The notes: generated by a model not told the origin, from the letters alone. A stretch of 64,000 nt of DNA from Hanleya hanleyi (GCA_036873755.1 JAVTVY010010452.1:1-64000); one strand, 5' to 3'. Counted from the stretch's first letter, positions 17,123 to 26,869 are shown. A program made the numbers and translations.

Positions 17123-18373
17123 ATGGACCGTCCACCTACTCAGACCAGTGCCGAAGAGGGTCAATGGGTGGAACATCTGCCCCTTTCCAGCATTACAGCC
17201 ACAGGCCCCATTGAATTCACCATCACCAACGCAGATACGACCTACCTGGATTTAGCCCATACGTACCTATATGTGAAAGCTAAAATCACCAATAAAGATG
17301 GGTCAGTCCTCAAAGCAGATGCACCCGTGGGTCCAGTGAATCTCTGGCTTCATTCGCTATTCCAGCAAGTGGATATAGCCCTGAGTGATAAACTGGTGAG
17401 CGCCTCGACCAACACGTACCCGTACCGAGCCTACATCGAAACACTGTTATCCTACGGGCGTGACGCTAAAAAGTCGTATTTGACAGCCCCGTTGTTCTAC
17501 CGAGATACCCCAGGCAAGATGGAAGCGAGTCCTGATAACGACGGCTATACGGAGAGAGTGGATGCCACAGCAGAGAGTCACTCGGTCGATATGATGGGAC
17601 GTCTGCATGCGGACTTATTCATGCAGGACCGATACCTCTTGAATGGAGTACCTGTCAAAATACGACTAGTGCGCGCAACGCCTGCGTTTGCCGTGATGGC
17701 CCCGAATGAGGACCTCGAGTATAACATTGTCATCCAAGAGGCAAGTCTGTTTGTACGCAAAGTGAAACCGAGCCCAGGTGTACAGTTGGGGCACATCAGG
17801 GCCTTGGAGAAAAAACCAGCCCAGTACCCGATTCGACGAGTACAGACCAAGGTCTTTTCCGTTCCTAAAGGCAATATGATTGTCAATCAAAAAAACCTGT
17901 TCCTGGGGGATTTGCCCAAGCGTTTAACCCTAGCCTGTGTGGAGAACGTCAGTTATAATGGGACTCTCTCGAGGAATCCGTTCAACCTAAAAGCGTTCAA
18001 CATCAATTTCGTGGCCCTGCATGTGGATGGCCAACAGGTACCGGCACGTCCCTTACAACCTAATTTCGGAACGGACAATTACATCCGGAGCTATCTGAAC
18101 CTCTTCACAGCAACTGGCCAAATCAACCAAGACGAGGGAAATATGATCAGTCGAGACGATTTCGGCAGAGGGTACACCTTGTTCTGTTTCGATCTGACTC
18201 CCACCTTAGACAACGATCATCAACTGAGTCTCGTCAAGAAAGGCAACTTACGCTTGGAACTGCATTTCGGGACACCTTTACCGAAAACCATCAATGTGAT
18301 TTGCTACGCTGAGTTTGACAACATCATTCAAATCGATAAAAGCCGTAACGTCCTGTGTGACTTTGCCACCTAA
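17123..18373 (+). CDS. MCP: Major capsid protein (double jelly roll)
   Basis: 416 aa, ATG 17123, the start that gives the family N-terminus (EGQWVEHLPLSSI ... GPIEFTITNADTTYLDL ... TYLYVKAKI). Further hallmarks: PVGPVNLWLHSLFQQVDIAL, YRAYIETLLSYG, RLHADLFMQDRYLLNGVPVK and a C-terminus KGNLRLELHFGTPLPKTINVICYAEF. Family knowledge gives a trimeric double jelly roll forming icosahedral capsids. Full length and free of breaks, so capsid formation was probably under recent selection. An unused ATG at 17070 opens a short frame in another phase. The protease starts 1 bp after the stop. Confidence 0.96.
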   Translation: MDRPPTQTSAEEGQWVEHLPLSSITATGPIEFTITNADTTYLDLAHTYLYVKAKITNKDGSVLKADAPVGPVNLWLHSLFQQVDIALSDKLVSASTNTYPYRAYIETLLSYGRDAKKSYLTAPLFYRDTPGKMEASPDNDGYTERVDATAESHSVDMMGRLHADLFMQDRYLLNGVPVKIRLVRATPAFAVMAPNEDLEYNIVIQEASLFVRKVKPSPGVQLGHIRALEKKPAQYPIRRVQTKVFSVPKGNMIVNQKNLFLGDLPKRLTLACVENVSYNGTLSRNPFNLKAFNINFVALHVDGQQVPARPLQPNFGTDNYIRSYLNLFTATGQINQDEGNMISRDDFGRGYTLFCFDLTPTLDNDHQLSLVKKGNLRLELHFGTPLPKTINVICYAEFDNIIQIDKSRNVLCDFAT

Positions 18374-18374
18374 C

Positions 18375-18848
18375 ATGGATACAGATCAGATACGCACCGT
18401 GCTGGAGAATGATCCAGGGACACGCATGGTGTTTCAAGGAGTGTTCGCCCGAGACGTGTTCCCATTAGACCGTGTGTATCCTGCTGCTTACGTCCTGAAT
18501 ACAGACCCGATGGATCGACCCGGTGAACACTGGGTGGCCGTGTACTTGACAGAAGAGCAGGGCGAATACTTTGATCCGTACGGCCTACCACCCCTCCATT
18601 CCGATTTAACAGACTTCATGGATCAAGGCACAGAGACGTGGTGTTGGAATACTAAAACGTTGCAAAGCCTGGACAGTATGGTGTGCGGACAATATTGCTT
18701 GTTTTACCTGTACCATCGATGTCGGGGACATTCCATGCAGACGATCGTCCACATGTTTGACGAGTACCCCAAGGCCGCGGACCGAGATGTACTCGTATAT
18801 GACTGGGCCGCCCATCACTTCAATGTACAAGTCCCGTTCTGGGCTTGA
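18375..18848 (+). CDS. PRO: Adenain-like maturation cysteine protease
   Basis: 157 aa from ATG 18375, immediately after the capsid stop (TAACATG); an upstream in-frame start inside the capsid gene is less likely. It cleaves virion precursors. Catalytic triad as in adenain/Ulp1: H52 (GEHWVAVYL), D67 (EYFDPYG), C104 (MVCGQYCLFYL), with oxyanion Q97 seven residues before the Cys, the same spacing as in adenain. Length is normal and the frame intact. The last 10 codons have been tandemly copied into the downstream region (18819-19005). Confidence 0.95.
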   Translation: MDTDQIRTVLENDPGTRMVFQGVFARDVFPLDRVYPAAYVLNTDPMDRPGEHWVAVYLTEEQGEYFDPYGLPPLHSDLTDFMDQGTETWCWNTKTLQSLDSMVCGQYCLFYLYHRCRGHSMQTIVHMFDEYPKAADRDVLVYDWAAHHFNVQVPFWA

Positions 18849-19005
18849 ATTCTTTCAATGTACACACGCCCGCTGTTCTGGGCTTGAATTCTTTCAATGT
18901 ACACACGCCCGCTGTTCTGGGCTTCAGTTCTTTCAATGTACAAGTCCCTCTGTTCTGGGCTTCAGTTCTTCCAAAGTACAAGCCCCTTGTTCTGGGCTTC
19001 AGTTT
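18819..19005 (+). repeat. 39-bp tandem repeat seeded from the protease 3' end
   Basis: Five copies, diverging towards the right, of a 39-bp unit (TTCAATGTACA...GTTCTGGGCTT...). The first copy includes the last codons and stop of the protease. The period is a multiple of three, so each copy repeats a stop in the protease frame; the other frames stay open and create spurious ORFs. A plausible poly(A) signal, AATAAA, follows at about 19040. Confidence 0.85.
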
Positions 19006-19689
19006 TCACGTGGTTGTTCTCACGTTGTTGTTGTTACTGAATAAAAAAAAGAGATCTCACCAAAAAACCCTGTCTTGTGTGTTTTATTCATAATGCATAA
19101 ATACCCAATGTGGAGATTCAGTCAAACTGAAATCAGTGGTGTAGGATGGGGCCAAAATGTAACCCATCAATGTTAGAATGCAAAGAGCACTATAGTAAAA
19201 TAGAGAGCCAATGAAATCAGCCCACAGACCAAGTACGTGTTTTGGTCTAGGTTTGGAGCGGGCATTTCATTGAGGTGCGTGTAAAGGAAGACGGTGAGTG
19301 AAGACTCGTCCAACACGTATAGATTAAGTTTATTACTATAAGTTCTATGTATTTTTAAATATGGAAAAACCCGGATGTAAGATGAGAACCCGGATGTAAA
19401 ACCACAGTACCCAGATGGAAGACGGAAAAAAGAACCCACTGGGAAACCCCAGAAGAACCCGGATGTAGGCGCGGACGTAGGCGAAAGCATCCTAGTACCC
19501 GGATGTAGGCGCAGACGTGTACCTAGTACCCGTCCATTGGTTCCTTTCTCGATCGCTCATTGGCTCTTTTTTTTCTCGACCGCTGATTGGTCCAAATGGA
19601 ACTGCCCATCCTTCCCAGGTTCATTTACAATCCCATTTTTGGGGTTCAAGCTCTGTATATATCGATGCCGCAACATTGTCGGCGAACCT

Positions 19690-19900
19690 TGCCGAAAGGG
19701 AGACCTTTAGACCTGGATGTCACCTTTTGACCCACGTGCACACTTCCGGACAACCCGCGCACTTCCGGAGAACGCGCGCCCGCGCGCGCTGCGGCCGGGA
19801 CGGGCCGGGCCAGGATGCGGGCCGGGAAAGTTGGATGTAGTGTTTGAGCATTCTGAAAAACCGGAAGTGACGTCACACACACTTGCGCAGACCCCCCAAA
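19690..19900. repeat. Internal segment resembling the inner terminal repeat
   Basis: CACCTTTTGACCCACG, then CCGCGCACTTCCGG, a GCGCGCGC run, GGGCCGG and CCGGAAGTGACGTCAC follow the order of the right terminal region at about 26485-26610 (ACCTTTTGACACGG, TGACGTCA, CCGCGCACTTCCGG, CG run, GGGCCGG). Similar but not identical, direct orientation relative to the right end. Confidence 0.55.
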
Positions 19901-19929
19901 CCACGTGAATGTTAGTCCAGGTGGATGCT

Positions 19930-20330
19930 CCCCCACCTAGGATTCACATGGATACCTCACTCGACACAATAGGACCATGAGGGGCCCACCTAGACCACAA
20001 AAACGTCTATTTTCATACCCTTTGGCTACCGCGCATGCGCAGAATGACCCTATTTCAACCCCACACCCAGGCATCAGAGGCTCCCTCACATAGGCTTCAC
20101 ATTGATACTTCACTCGATACAATCGGCCCACTAGGGGCTCGCCTCGACCTCAAAACGGCTATTTCGATAATACGGCCTGTCTGCGCATGCGCAGAATATT
20201 GAAAACAAACAACACACTAGTCCAGTCGGATGCTCCTTCACGAGAGCTTTAAAATAAGACCACATATGACACCATCGGACCACTAGTGATCCACCTAGAT
20301 CTCACAATGGCCACCCAGTATGCACCTATG
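19930..20330. repeat. ~165-bp tandem units with GCGCATGCGCAG
   Basis: Units begin TTCACATTGATACTTCACTCGA (in two parts) with GACCACNAGG and end near GCGCATGCGCAGAAT (20030, 20173). They are relatives of the arrays at 1370-2460 and 50.55-51.25 kb. Confidence 0.6.
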
Positions 20331-21209
20331 CACTAAACCAGTATGGATGTATATACAGGCCTACCCGGTACTTAAAAAAAAAATTCATAGCTTTTCCTAT
20401 CGTATTTTTGATGGTGAGACGAAGAACCCCCACGGCCCATAGTAAAATCCACAAAAAATGACCACCCCCTAATACAGGCAAAATAGATCGAAATGTGCGA
20501 ATCAGGGGACATCACCGTCGCCTACAAGAGGGTTGGCCTAGTCCGAGTTGTCTCCCTTGCGTCAGAGTGTGTAGATGGGGCTACGATTTGAAATCAACCA
20601 GGATCCGGGGAAATTGGCCGTGGGCCGCCATTTTTCATACACAAACAGACCTGCACGGGTGATTTTCAACCTTTTGCAAGTGATTGTACCATACAAAATT
20701 ATATCAAACTAACGGGCGGGTGTATGTATCTAATTCACTCATACCACGGAAGACCACATGTTGGTGCCCGATGACGTCATACTCTGTCGGTCAGCATACG
20801 TACGTTGTGTGACCGCCAATTTTCCCTTTGTTTGTGCAAACTGGACAATAAACGCTTGACACTGGGGTCGCACTCTATCGTAGACTGGCCATAATAACAT
20901 GGTACAACACCTATAGATTATGTTTATTGGTCCCCATGGGTTCAGATATTTGTTTTTGGTGTAAAATGCCTACTCTGTGGAGAGGGTTGCCCATGTTTTT
21001 TGTTGTTGATGAAATACGATCTGCCAAACTATGTACACTTGACCATAAAAATAAAATCTTACCCTCCCCGCCCCAGTTTCATCGAACACATACGTTTATG
21101 GGATCAAAACATTTTATTTTTTTTAATTAACAAAACTATACATTTTTTTAATTAACAAAACTATACATTTTTTTTTTAAATGAGACCGCTCACAGAATGT
21201 AAACAATCA

Positions 21210-21400
21210 GGGTCGTAGCCAGGATTTACTGTGGTTCGCCACAACCCCAAAAGGGCACATCAGGGGGTTCGCTGTATGGGAAAAGGGGCAAATAGGGGGT
21301 TCGCTTCAGTTTGAAAAGGGCATTTACATGTATATGAGAAAAATATATTTCCGAAAGGGGGGTTCCCCCGAACCCAAAATAACCCACCTGGCTACGGGCC
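21210..21400. mobile_element. Small MITE with GTAGCCAGG ends
   Basis: About 190 bp with inverted ends GGGTCGTAGCCAGG / CCTGGCTACGGGCC and an interior of GGGGGTTCGC repeats. No coding capacity and no clear target duplication. Similar GTAGCCAGG-ended short repeats are widespread in marine invertebrates, to my knowledge. Confidence 0.6.
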
Positions 21401-21472
21401 ATAGCCCAGTCGGTACGTTTGGTGTACGTCGCTAAAGATCATCGCGTACGTTGGCATGACACCGATTTTGCA

Positions 21473-21860
21473 CCCCCAGTATGGGGCTATATGGGTCTAT
21501 ATGGGTCTCGGTGACTTTTTTCAAAAATTTCACCGTTTCGTGCCGGGACACTTCCTATCGTGTTCTAAATGACGAGACTAAGAAAACAAATCCAAACAAC
21601 CATACCGCAAATGTATAGAAGTAGGTTTCCCAGTGGGACAAACATCGGTCCTATACCCCTAGTATGGGACTATATGGGTCTATATGGGGCTCCTCGAACT
21701 TTTTCCAAAAATTTCAACGATTCGCTCCGCGACACTTCCTATCATGTTTGTCTTGACGAGACTAAGAAAACAAATCCAAACAACCATACCGCAAATGTAT
21801 AGAAGTAGGTTTCCCAGTGGGACAAACATTGGTCCTATACCCCTAGTATGGGGATGTGGG
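21473..21860 (+). repeat. Two-copy ~184-bp direct repeat
   Basis: Copies start near 21473 and 21657, each with CCCCTAGTATGGG, TATATGGGTCTATATGG, GACACTTCCTATC and AAATGTATAGAAGTAGG; a third partial copy begins near 21841. Lies 200-600 bp upstream of the polymerase promoter. Confidence 0.8.
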
Positions 21861-21924
21861 TGAATGGGGCGTGACCTTTGGACATGTCTAGACTTGTCTG
21901 TGTTTGTCTGGGGTTTTTCCCCAC

Positions 21925-22015
21925 AATGGCGGATTGGAACATGGCGGCTCCAACATGGCGGCTCCAACATGGCGGATTAATCGCCATTTTCCAACATGGC
22001 GGCTAATCCGCCATT
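21925..22015. promoter_or_regulatory. ATGGCGG (YY1-like) cluster upstream of PolB
   Basis: Seven ATGGCGG/CCGCCAT-type cores in ~90 bp, mostly as AACATGGCGGCTCC, in both orientations, ending about 15 bp before the TATA box. The relic PolB at 4441-4878 has a far larger version of this arrangement. Confidence 0.65.
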
Positions 22016-22029
22016 GTTGAAGCAAAACG

Positions 22030-22036
22030 TATAAAA
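22030..22036 (+). promoter_or_regulatory. TATA box of the DNA polymerase gene
   Basis: TATAAAA followed by GGGGG, 125 bp upstream of ATG 22161. Transcription would start at about 22060, downstream of the GTG at 22041, so that codon cannot be the start. Confidence 0.7.
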
Positions 22037-22160
22037 GGGGGTGATTTTTAGTGGTTTGGTGTATTCATTGCACTACCCAACGGAGGTATCTGACCTACCT
22101 GCCTGCCTGACCAGTCTGCCTGCTTGCCTACCAGCCTGCCTGCTTCAGCAGTCTGCCTGT

Positions 22161-25100
22161 ATGAGACGTGGAGAAGATTTTCCAGGGGACCCAGCAGCAC
22201 CTCCGGTTGAAGTCTTGCCTGAAGACGAGCGTGTGAGGGACATTTATCAACGACAATGGAATACCATACGCCATTGTTTTCATCGGCATCGCCCGATATT
22301 GGACTTATATAATTTCCGGTTGGAAGAAAACATCCGTCTACGTAGCTACGTGGAAGCCATCTTCAACGACCAAGATACAGCCTTCAAGTTAAATCTCACT
22401 TTTGGATACATCCTTCGCCATACCGAGACAGACCAGCTCCGTTATTATTATCCCAGCAATAATACCCGGGTGTTTGACCAGCCTTTCACCATTATCCATC
22501 GACCGTCCCTGAACACGGTACTGGAAAAATTAGAAAGCTTGGATAGTTTGGAATGGGTACGACAACAACGACCAAACACAAAATGGCAAGTGGAGATGAC
22601 AACTAATGTTACGTTTTACGTCACTAAAATGATCGATCACCCTATCGGCGCTCCCATTCATCTCCCGGACTGGTTGAAACACAGAGAAGGCATGTACGCC
22701 TTAGTGAGTGGAAGCCATGGACCGTATACCGATCGGAAATGTTTATTTCGCTGCCTGGCTATCCATCTCAACAAACGTCCACCCAAAGATTGTGATAAAT
22801 TGGCCAACTGCTATTGGGAAGACTACTTACGTGAAAAGAACATGGAAAAACAGCACTTCCACGGGGTCCCGTTATCGCAGCTGGATGTGGTGGAAAATTT
22901 ATTCCACGTCAACATTGTCGTATACAAATTAGAGCAACACGTGGATGATGACAACACCGACGACCCACAACTCACCGCCCGACTCGTACATCGTTCCGCA
23001 GGGAAATACGACACAACCATGACATTGAATTTGTACGAAACGGACACTGGCGGGCATTTCTCGTACATCACGAACATCAACAGGTATGCCCAGTCATACA
23101 TCTGTAATAAATGCCAACGCGTGTTTGACCACTCTGGGAACCTACATAAGCACGAGAAAATTTGTGACCAGACCACCAAACGGAAATTCCCCGGCGGCGT
23201 ATTCCACAACACTCCGACCATCTTTGAAGACCTGGCAGATGAGGGTATCGATGTGCCCATGGACCACCGTTATTTCCCGTACAGAGCGTGCTATGATTTT
23301 GAAGCCCTATTAGAACCCATGGAAAAGGTATCGGCTAAAACTCAATGGACCCAGCATCACACCAACGTACCCGGTTACGACACGGCTCCGGTGTGTTTCG
23401 TATCTAACGGGGACCCCCATGAACTGATTACACGAATGATGAACTACCTTGAAACCCTCAGTCAAGTCAGTGCGGCACATATCGCGTCGACTATCTACTG
23501 TGATGTATTAGCGGCACTTGATGCGCGTATTCCAACATTGGATGGGGAGGACGATACCGATGACGAAGACGAAAGTGAGGAACGCAAACCACCGAAACCC
23601 TATGCGCAGAAACTGAAACTGCGTTTATTGGAATACATGAACCAATTACCCGTCCTTGGATTTAACTCGGGCCGATATGATTTGAACTTAATCAAAGAAT
23701 TCTTGTACCCGTACCTCGCTAAAGCTGGGAATGTGAAATTCATTATTAAGAAGACAAACAACCACGTCGCTCTATCCACAACTTCACTCCGATTCTTAGA
23801 TGTACGTAATTACCTGGCGCCGAATTACAACTATGAACAGTGGGTGAAAGCGTACGACTGCGCGGAGAGGAAAAGTTGCTTTCCCTACAACTACATGACG
23901 AGTCTCGAGCGTCTGGACGAAATCCAGTTACCACCCCAGGAGGCCTTTTACAACGATCTCAAAGGAGAAGCATTATCTACCACCCTGTATACCGAACTGC
24001 AACAGGTGTGGGTCCGTGAAGGAATGCAAACTCTCCGGGATTTTCTCGTCTATTACAACAATTTGGATGTCATCCCTTTTCTGGAAGCTACCGACAAAAT
24101 GTCCGCTTTCTACCGAGATATGGGTGTCGACGTATTCAAAGACTGTGTTAGCATTCCCGGTCTGACCCTGCGGTATCTGTTCCAGGATTTACCCACGTTC
24201 TTCGCTCTCGTCGATCAGAAAGACGCCGACATGTTTGACTGTTTGAAGGGAAATGTCGTAGGCGGCCCCAGTATTATATTCCATCGGTACCATGAGAAAC
24301 AGCTGACCCATATCCGAGGAGAAAAATTGTGTGAGAAAATAATAGGATTCGACGCCAATGCCCTCTACCTATCGTGTTTGAGTAAACCCATGCCGGCCGG
24401 TCATTATACGCGGTGGCTCCCTGAGGGTCGAGCATTCAGAGCTCAACGATCTACGAAACATCAAGCAGAACAATGGCTGGATTGGGAAAGTCAGCGACGA
24501 GGCGTCACTATCCGTCACCAAGGCAACCACACGGAAAAGCGAATTGGAGATCGGCGCCTTCCCGTGGACGGATTTGCTATCATCAATACAGTACCGACCG
24601 TGTTTCAATTTCACGGCTGTTATTGGCACGGTCATGAGTGTTCGTTCGCGGGAGGGCGCTATAACGAGCGCCGTGGACTGACCCCGGCCGCCTTACGTGA
24701 AGAAGTACAGCAGAATCGAGATTACATTTGTGGACTGGGCTATGCCTATGAACAGCTATGGGAATGTGAATTCCATCACATGCAACGTCGTCAACCTGAG
24801 TTATACTCGTTCTTACACGCTCACGACCGACTACTGGATTATCGGACTGTTATCACCATGACCGACATCCTACGCACTGTTGAGACGGGAGACCTCTATG
24901 GATTCGTGGAATGTGATCTACACGTCCCTGATCACTTGAAAGACACGTTTGGCGAATGTCCGCCCATCTTCAAAAACACCGAGGTGAGTCGAGATGATAT
25001 CGGAGCCCATATGCGCGCATACGCTGAAGAACACGACTACCTAACGCAACCACACCGTATGTTGATCGGCAGCATGTTTGGCGAAAAAATCTTGCTCGGT

Positions 25101-26015
25101 ACCCCTCTGCTTCAGTGGTATATGAGGCACGGACTGGAAATTACGAAAATATACCAAGTCATAGAATTCACCCCCCAGGCTTGTTTTGAGAAGTTCGCGA
25201 ACGACGTGACTACCGCCCGTCGCCAAGGAGACGCCGACCCCAGTAAAGCCATCATCGGGGAAACGATGAAATTACTTGGGAACAGCGGATATGGAAAAAC
25301 GGTAACGAACCAGGACCGTCACGTGACCGTGAACATTTGTACCACGAAACAAGCCCGCAAACGCGTGAATTCGCCTCTATACCGACACATGGAGATGATT
25401 GACGACACCACCTACGAAGTGACGTCAGCCAAAAAGACCATCACATATAACCTGCCGCTCCAAATAGGATGTATGGTGTACCAGCTGGCCAAACTGCGAA
25501 TGCTGGAATTCATATACGATTTCATGGGCGTGTATTTCCACCAATCAGACTGGCAATTGATAGAAATGGATACCGACTCAGCATACATGGCCGTTTCCAA
25601 CCCGGACTGGGAGTCACTGGTCAAACCAGAATTACGTGCACAATATGAGGCGGAACGGGACCAGTGGCTACCCCGACGCGACCACTACACCTACGACAAG
25701 CGGACGCCCGGCCTGTTTAAACTAGAGTGGAGCGGTGATGCCATGATCGCCCTGTGTTCGAAAACTTACTTTTGTGACGGTGATGACAACAAATTCAGTT
25801 GTAAGGGGGTGAGTCGACGCGACTCCAACATCAGCAAGGCCCTGTACCTGAATGTCCTCCAGAGCCAGGCCAGTGCGAGTGGGACCAACAAAGGTTTCCG
25901 TATCATCGACCACCAGATGCGCTCGTATACCCAGGAACGGGACGCCTTCACATACTTCTATCCCAAGCGCAAAGTCCTGTCCGATGGTGTGACTACAACC
26001 TATCTTGACATTTAG
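22161..26015 (+). CDS. POLB: Protein-primed family B DNA polymerase with OTU-like, zinc-finger and endonuclease-like regions
   Basis: 1284 aa from ATG 22161; the frame is open from a GTG at 22041, but relic homology and the TATA box place the start here. Order: the N-terminal domain also found in relics (about 15-170); an OTU-like region with D191-C194 (DRKCLFRC) and H299 (GGHFSYI); a C2HC finger C315, C318, H331, C335; an acidic linker (about 455-470). 3'-5' exonuclease: D379/E381 (YDFEA), Exo II N502...D507, Exo III Y632/D636. Polymerase: motif A D731 (FDANALYLS), motif B K1037...N1041-Y1044-G1045 (KLLGNSGYG), motif C D1137-T-D1139-S, late Lys K1187 (LFKLEW). Between A and B, HGCYWHGHEC to WECEF (about 818-871) matches the restriction-endonuclease-like insert of many animal Polinton polymerases. 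Intact. It replicates the element from a terminal protein primer (family knowledge). Confidence 0.97.
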   Translation: MRRGEDFPGDPAAPPVEVLPEDERVRDIYQRQWNTIRHCFHRHRPILDLYNFRLEENIRLRSYVEAIFNDQDTAFKLNLTFGYILRHTETDQLRYYYPSNNTRVFDQPFTIIHRPSLNTVLEKLESLDSLEWVRQQRPNTKWQVEMTTNVTFYVTKMIDHPIGAPIHLPDWLKHREGMYALVSGSHGPYTDRKCLFRCLAIHLNKRPPKDCDKLANCYWEDYLREKNMEKQHFHGVPLSQLDVVENLFHVNIVVYKLEQHVDDDNTDDPQLTARLVHRSAGKYDTTMTLNLYETDTGGHFSYITNINRYAQSYICNKCQRVFDHSGNLHKHEKICDQTTKRKFPGGVFHNTPTIFEDLADEGIDVPMDHRYFPYRACYDFEALLEPMEKVSAKTQWTQHHTNVPGYDTAPVCFVSNGDPHELITRMMNYLETLSQVSAAHIASTIYCDVLAALDARIPTLDGEDDTDDEDESEERKPPKPYAQKLKLRLLEYMNQLPVLGFNSGRYDLNLIKEFLYPYLAKAGNVKFIIKKTNNHVALSTTSLRFLDVRNYLAPNYNYEQWVKAYDCAERKSCFPYNYMTSLERLDEIQLPPQEAFYNDLKGEALSTTLYTELQQVWVREGMQTLRDFLVYYNNLDVIPFLEATDKMSAFYRDMGVDVFKDCVSIPGLTLRYLFQDLPTFFALVDQKDADMFDCLKGNVVGGPSIIFHRYHEKQLTHIRGEKLCEKIIGFDANALYLSCLSKPMPAGHYTRWLPEGRAFRAQRSTKHQAEQWLDWESQRRGVTIRHQGNHTEKRIGDRRLPVDGFAIINTVPTVFQFHGCYWHGHECSFAGGRYNERRGLTPAALREEVQQNRDYICGLGYAYEQLWECEFHHMQRRQPELYSFLHAHDRLLDYRTVITMTDILRTVETGDLYGFVECDLHVPDHLKDTFGECPPIFKNTEVSRDDIGAHMRAYAEEHDYLTQPHRMLIGSMFGEKILLGTPLLQWYMRHGLEITKIYQVIEFTPQACFEKFANDVTTARRQGDADPSKAIIGETMKLLGNSGYGKTVTNQDRHVTVNICTTKQARKRVNSPLYRHMEMIDDTTYEVTSAKKTITYNLPLQIGCMVYQLAKLRMLEFIYDFMGVYFHQSDWQLIEMDTDSAYMAVSNPDWESLVKPELRAQYEAERDQWLPRRDHYTYDKRTPGLFKLEWSGDAMIALCSKTYFCDGDDNKFSCKGVSRRDSNISKALYLNVLQSQASASGTNKGFRIIDHQMRSYTQERDAFTYFYPKRKVLSDGVTTTYLDI

Positions 26016-26535
26016 AGTGATAAATACGAACACTGCGAATATTCCACTGGACTAACGAACTGTTCTATAATTCAATTTTTATGGATACCAAACGCCTTTG
26101 ATAAGACAGTTATATGTTCTAGGAGTACTGATGATATTGCACCGGACTAACGAATTAACTGTTGTATATAGGTTCAATAATTCAATTCAATTTTATGGGT
26201 ACCAACCGCCTTTGATAAGGCATGATAAGAGGAACTCACTGTTGTATATATGTTCTATGAGTACTGCGGCTATTGCACCGGCCTTGTTGGGCTGAATTAA
26301 CTGCTGTATATGTTGTGTTTTCTGTTATAAAATGTGTGTTTTCTTCCATACAACATTGTGAGTTTGGGTTATTTTGTATACCGTAGTTAGTAAGAGCTAA
26401 TTTGCTGGTATTGACCTTCATGACCGCCTTTATGGCCCCCTCGTTGCCCCCTGGTGTTCTAGGGGGAGATAACTCCAGATTGTGAGCCGGTAGTGACCTT
26501 TTGACACGGATGTGACGTCATAGGCGTCTCAGTCG
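26016..26535. other. Non-coding tail after PolB
   Basis: Contains two to three diverged ~110-bp direct repeats (AATTCAATTTTATGG, ACCAACCGCCTTTGATAAG, TATATGTTCTANGAGTACTG, ATTGCACCGG) at 26050-26300. No hairpin of the 13809 type. CRE TGACGTCA at about 26514 just before the terminal repeat. Confidence 0.6.
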
Positions 26536-26863
26536 ATAACCCGCGCACTTCCGGCGATAATCCGCGCTGCGTGCCGGATGATGCCGCGCGCGCGCGCTGC
26601 GGGCCGGGGGAAACCCCCCAGGCAGGGTGTACATTCCGTGGGACTACTTTTTCTCCGCGGAAGCTTTCTTCCGCGACCACATCACCGCCAGACCGCATCA
26701 CCGCGGAAGAATACATGCCCAGGGGCCCTTTGCCGGAGCTATAGTGACCCGGAGTTACCTACCCCTAGATTGGAACTCTTCTGTGTTGGAGGTGGGAAAG
26801 GTCAGTCACGTGACGTCATCTCATTTGCATAAATGCGACAGAATCGGGTTTTTATATACTACT
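26536..26863. repeat. Right terminal inverted repeat
   Basis: Complement of 9746-10072 with about 7 differences, ending TTTATATACTACT. The octamer/CRE/E-box cluster is at about 26807-26830. The two copies' near-identity points to recent activity or gene conversion between ends. Confidence 0.95.
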
Positions 26864-26869
26864 AGTGTG
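26864..26869. repeat. Right target-site duplication AGTGTG
   Basis: Matches 9740-9745 exactly and fixes the element's right boundary. Confidence 0.93.

Larger units (their letters stand above)
19045..22029. other. 3-kb non-coding region of the Polinton
   Basis: No supportable gene between protease and polymerase. It contains (acc)CCGGATGTA(GG) repeats at about 19370-19530, CCAAT/ATTGG boxes at 19540-19600, a TIR-like CpG segment (19690-19900), tandem units with NRF1-like palindromes (19930-20330), a segment shared with relics (20400-20850), T/A-rich runs (21110-21180), a MITE (21210-21400), a 184-bp direct repeat (21473-21860) and an ATGGCGG cluster. Reading frames up to 107 codons here coincide with CpG-rich repeats. 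Confidence 0.6.
9746..26863 (+). mobile_element. Polinton/Maverick element, near-complete
   Basis: 17,118 bp, bounded by inverted repeats starting AGTAGTATATAAAAACCC and a 6-bp duplication AGTGTG. It carries the full Polinton core set: retroviral-type integrase, FtsK/HerA-like packaging ATPase, double-jelly-roll major capsid, penton-like minor capsid, adenain-like protease and protein-primed PolB, plus accessory genes, all on the + strand. Core genes are open and full length. The pX-like gene is split by a retroelement fragment and one PC4-like paralogue lacks a usable in-frame start, so the copy is young but probably defective. Other insertions (MITE at 21210, tandem arrays) are confined to non-coding DNA. 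Confidence 0.97.

Noticed and set aside
18757..19044. Cys-rich frame downstream of the protease
   Set aside because: Alternative-frame reading of the 39-bp repeat.
19646..19936. GC-rich frames on both strands
   Set aside because: Overlapping frames in a CG-run block that resembles the terminal repeat; no domain.
22041..22160. Upstream 40-codon extension of PolB
   Set aside because: It begins with GTG, lies at or before the expected transcription start, encodes a low-complexity TGCC-derived leader, and the relic conserves the ATG at 22161.
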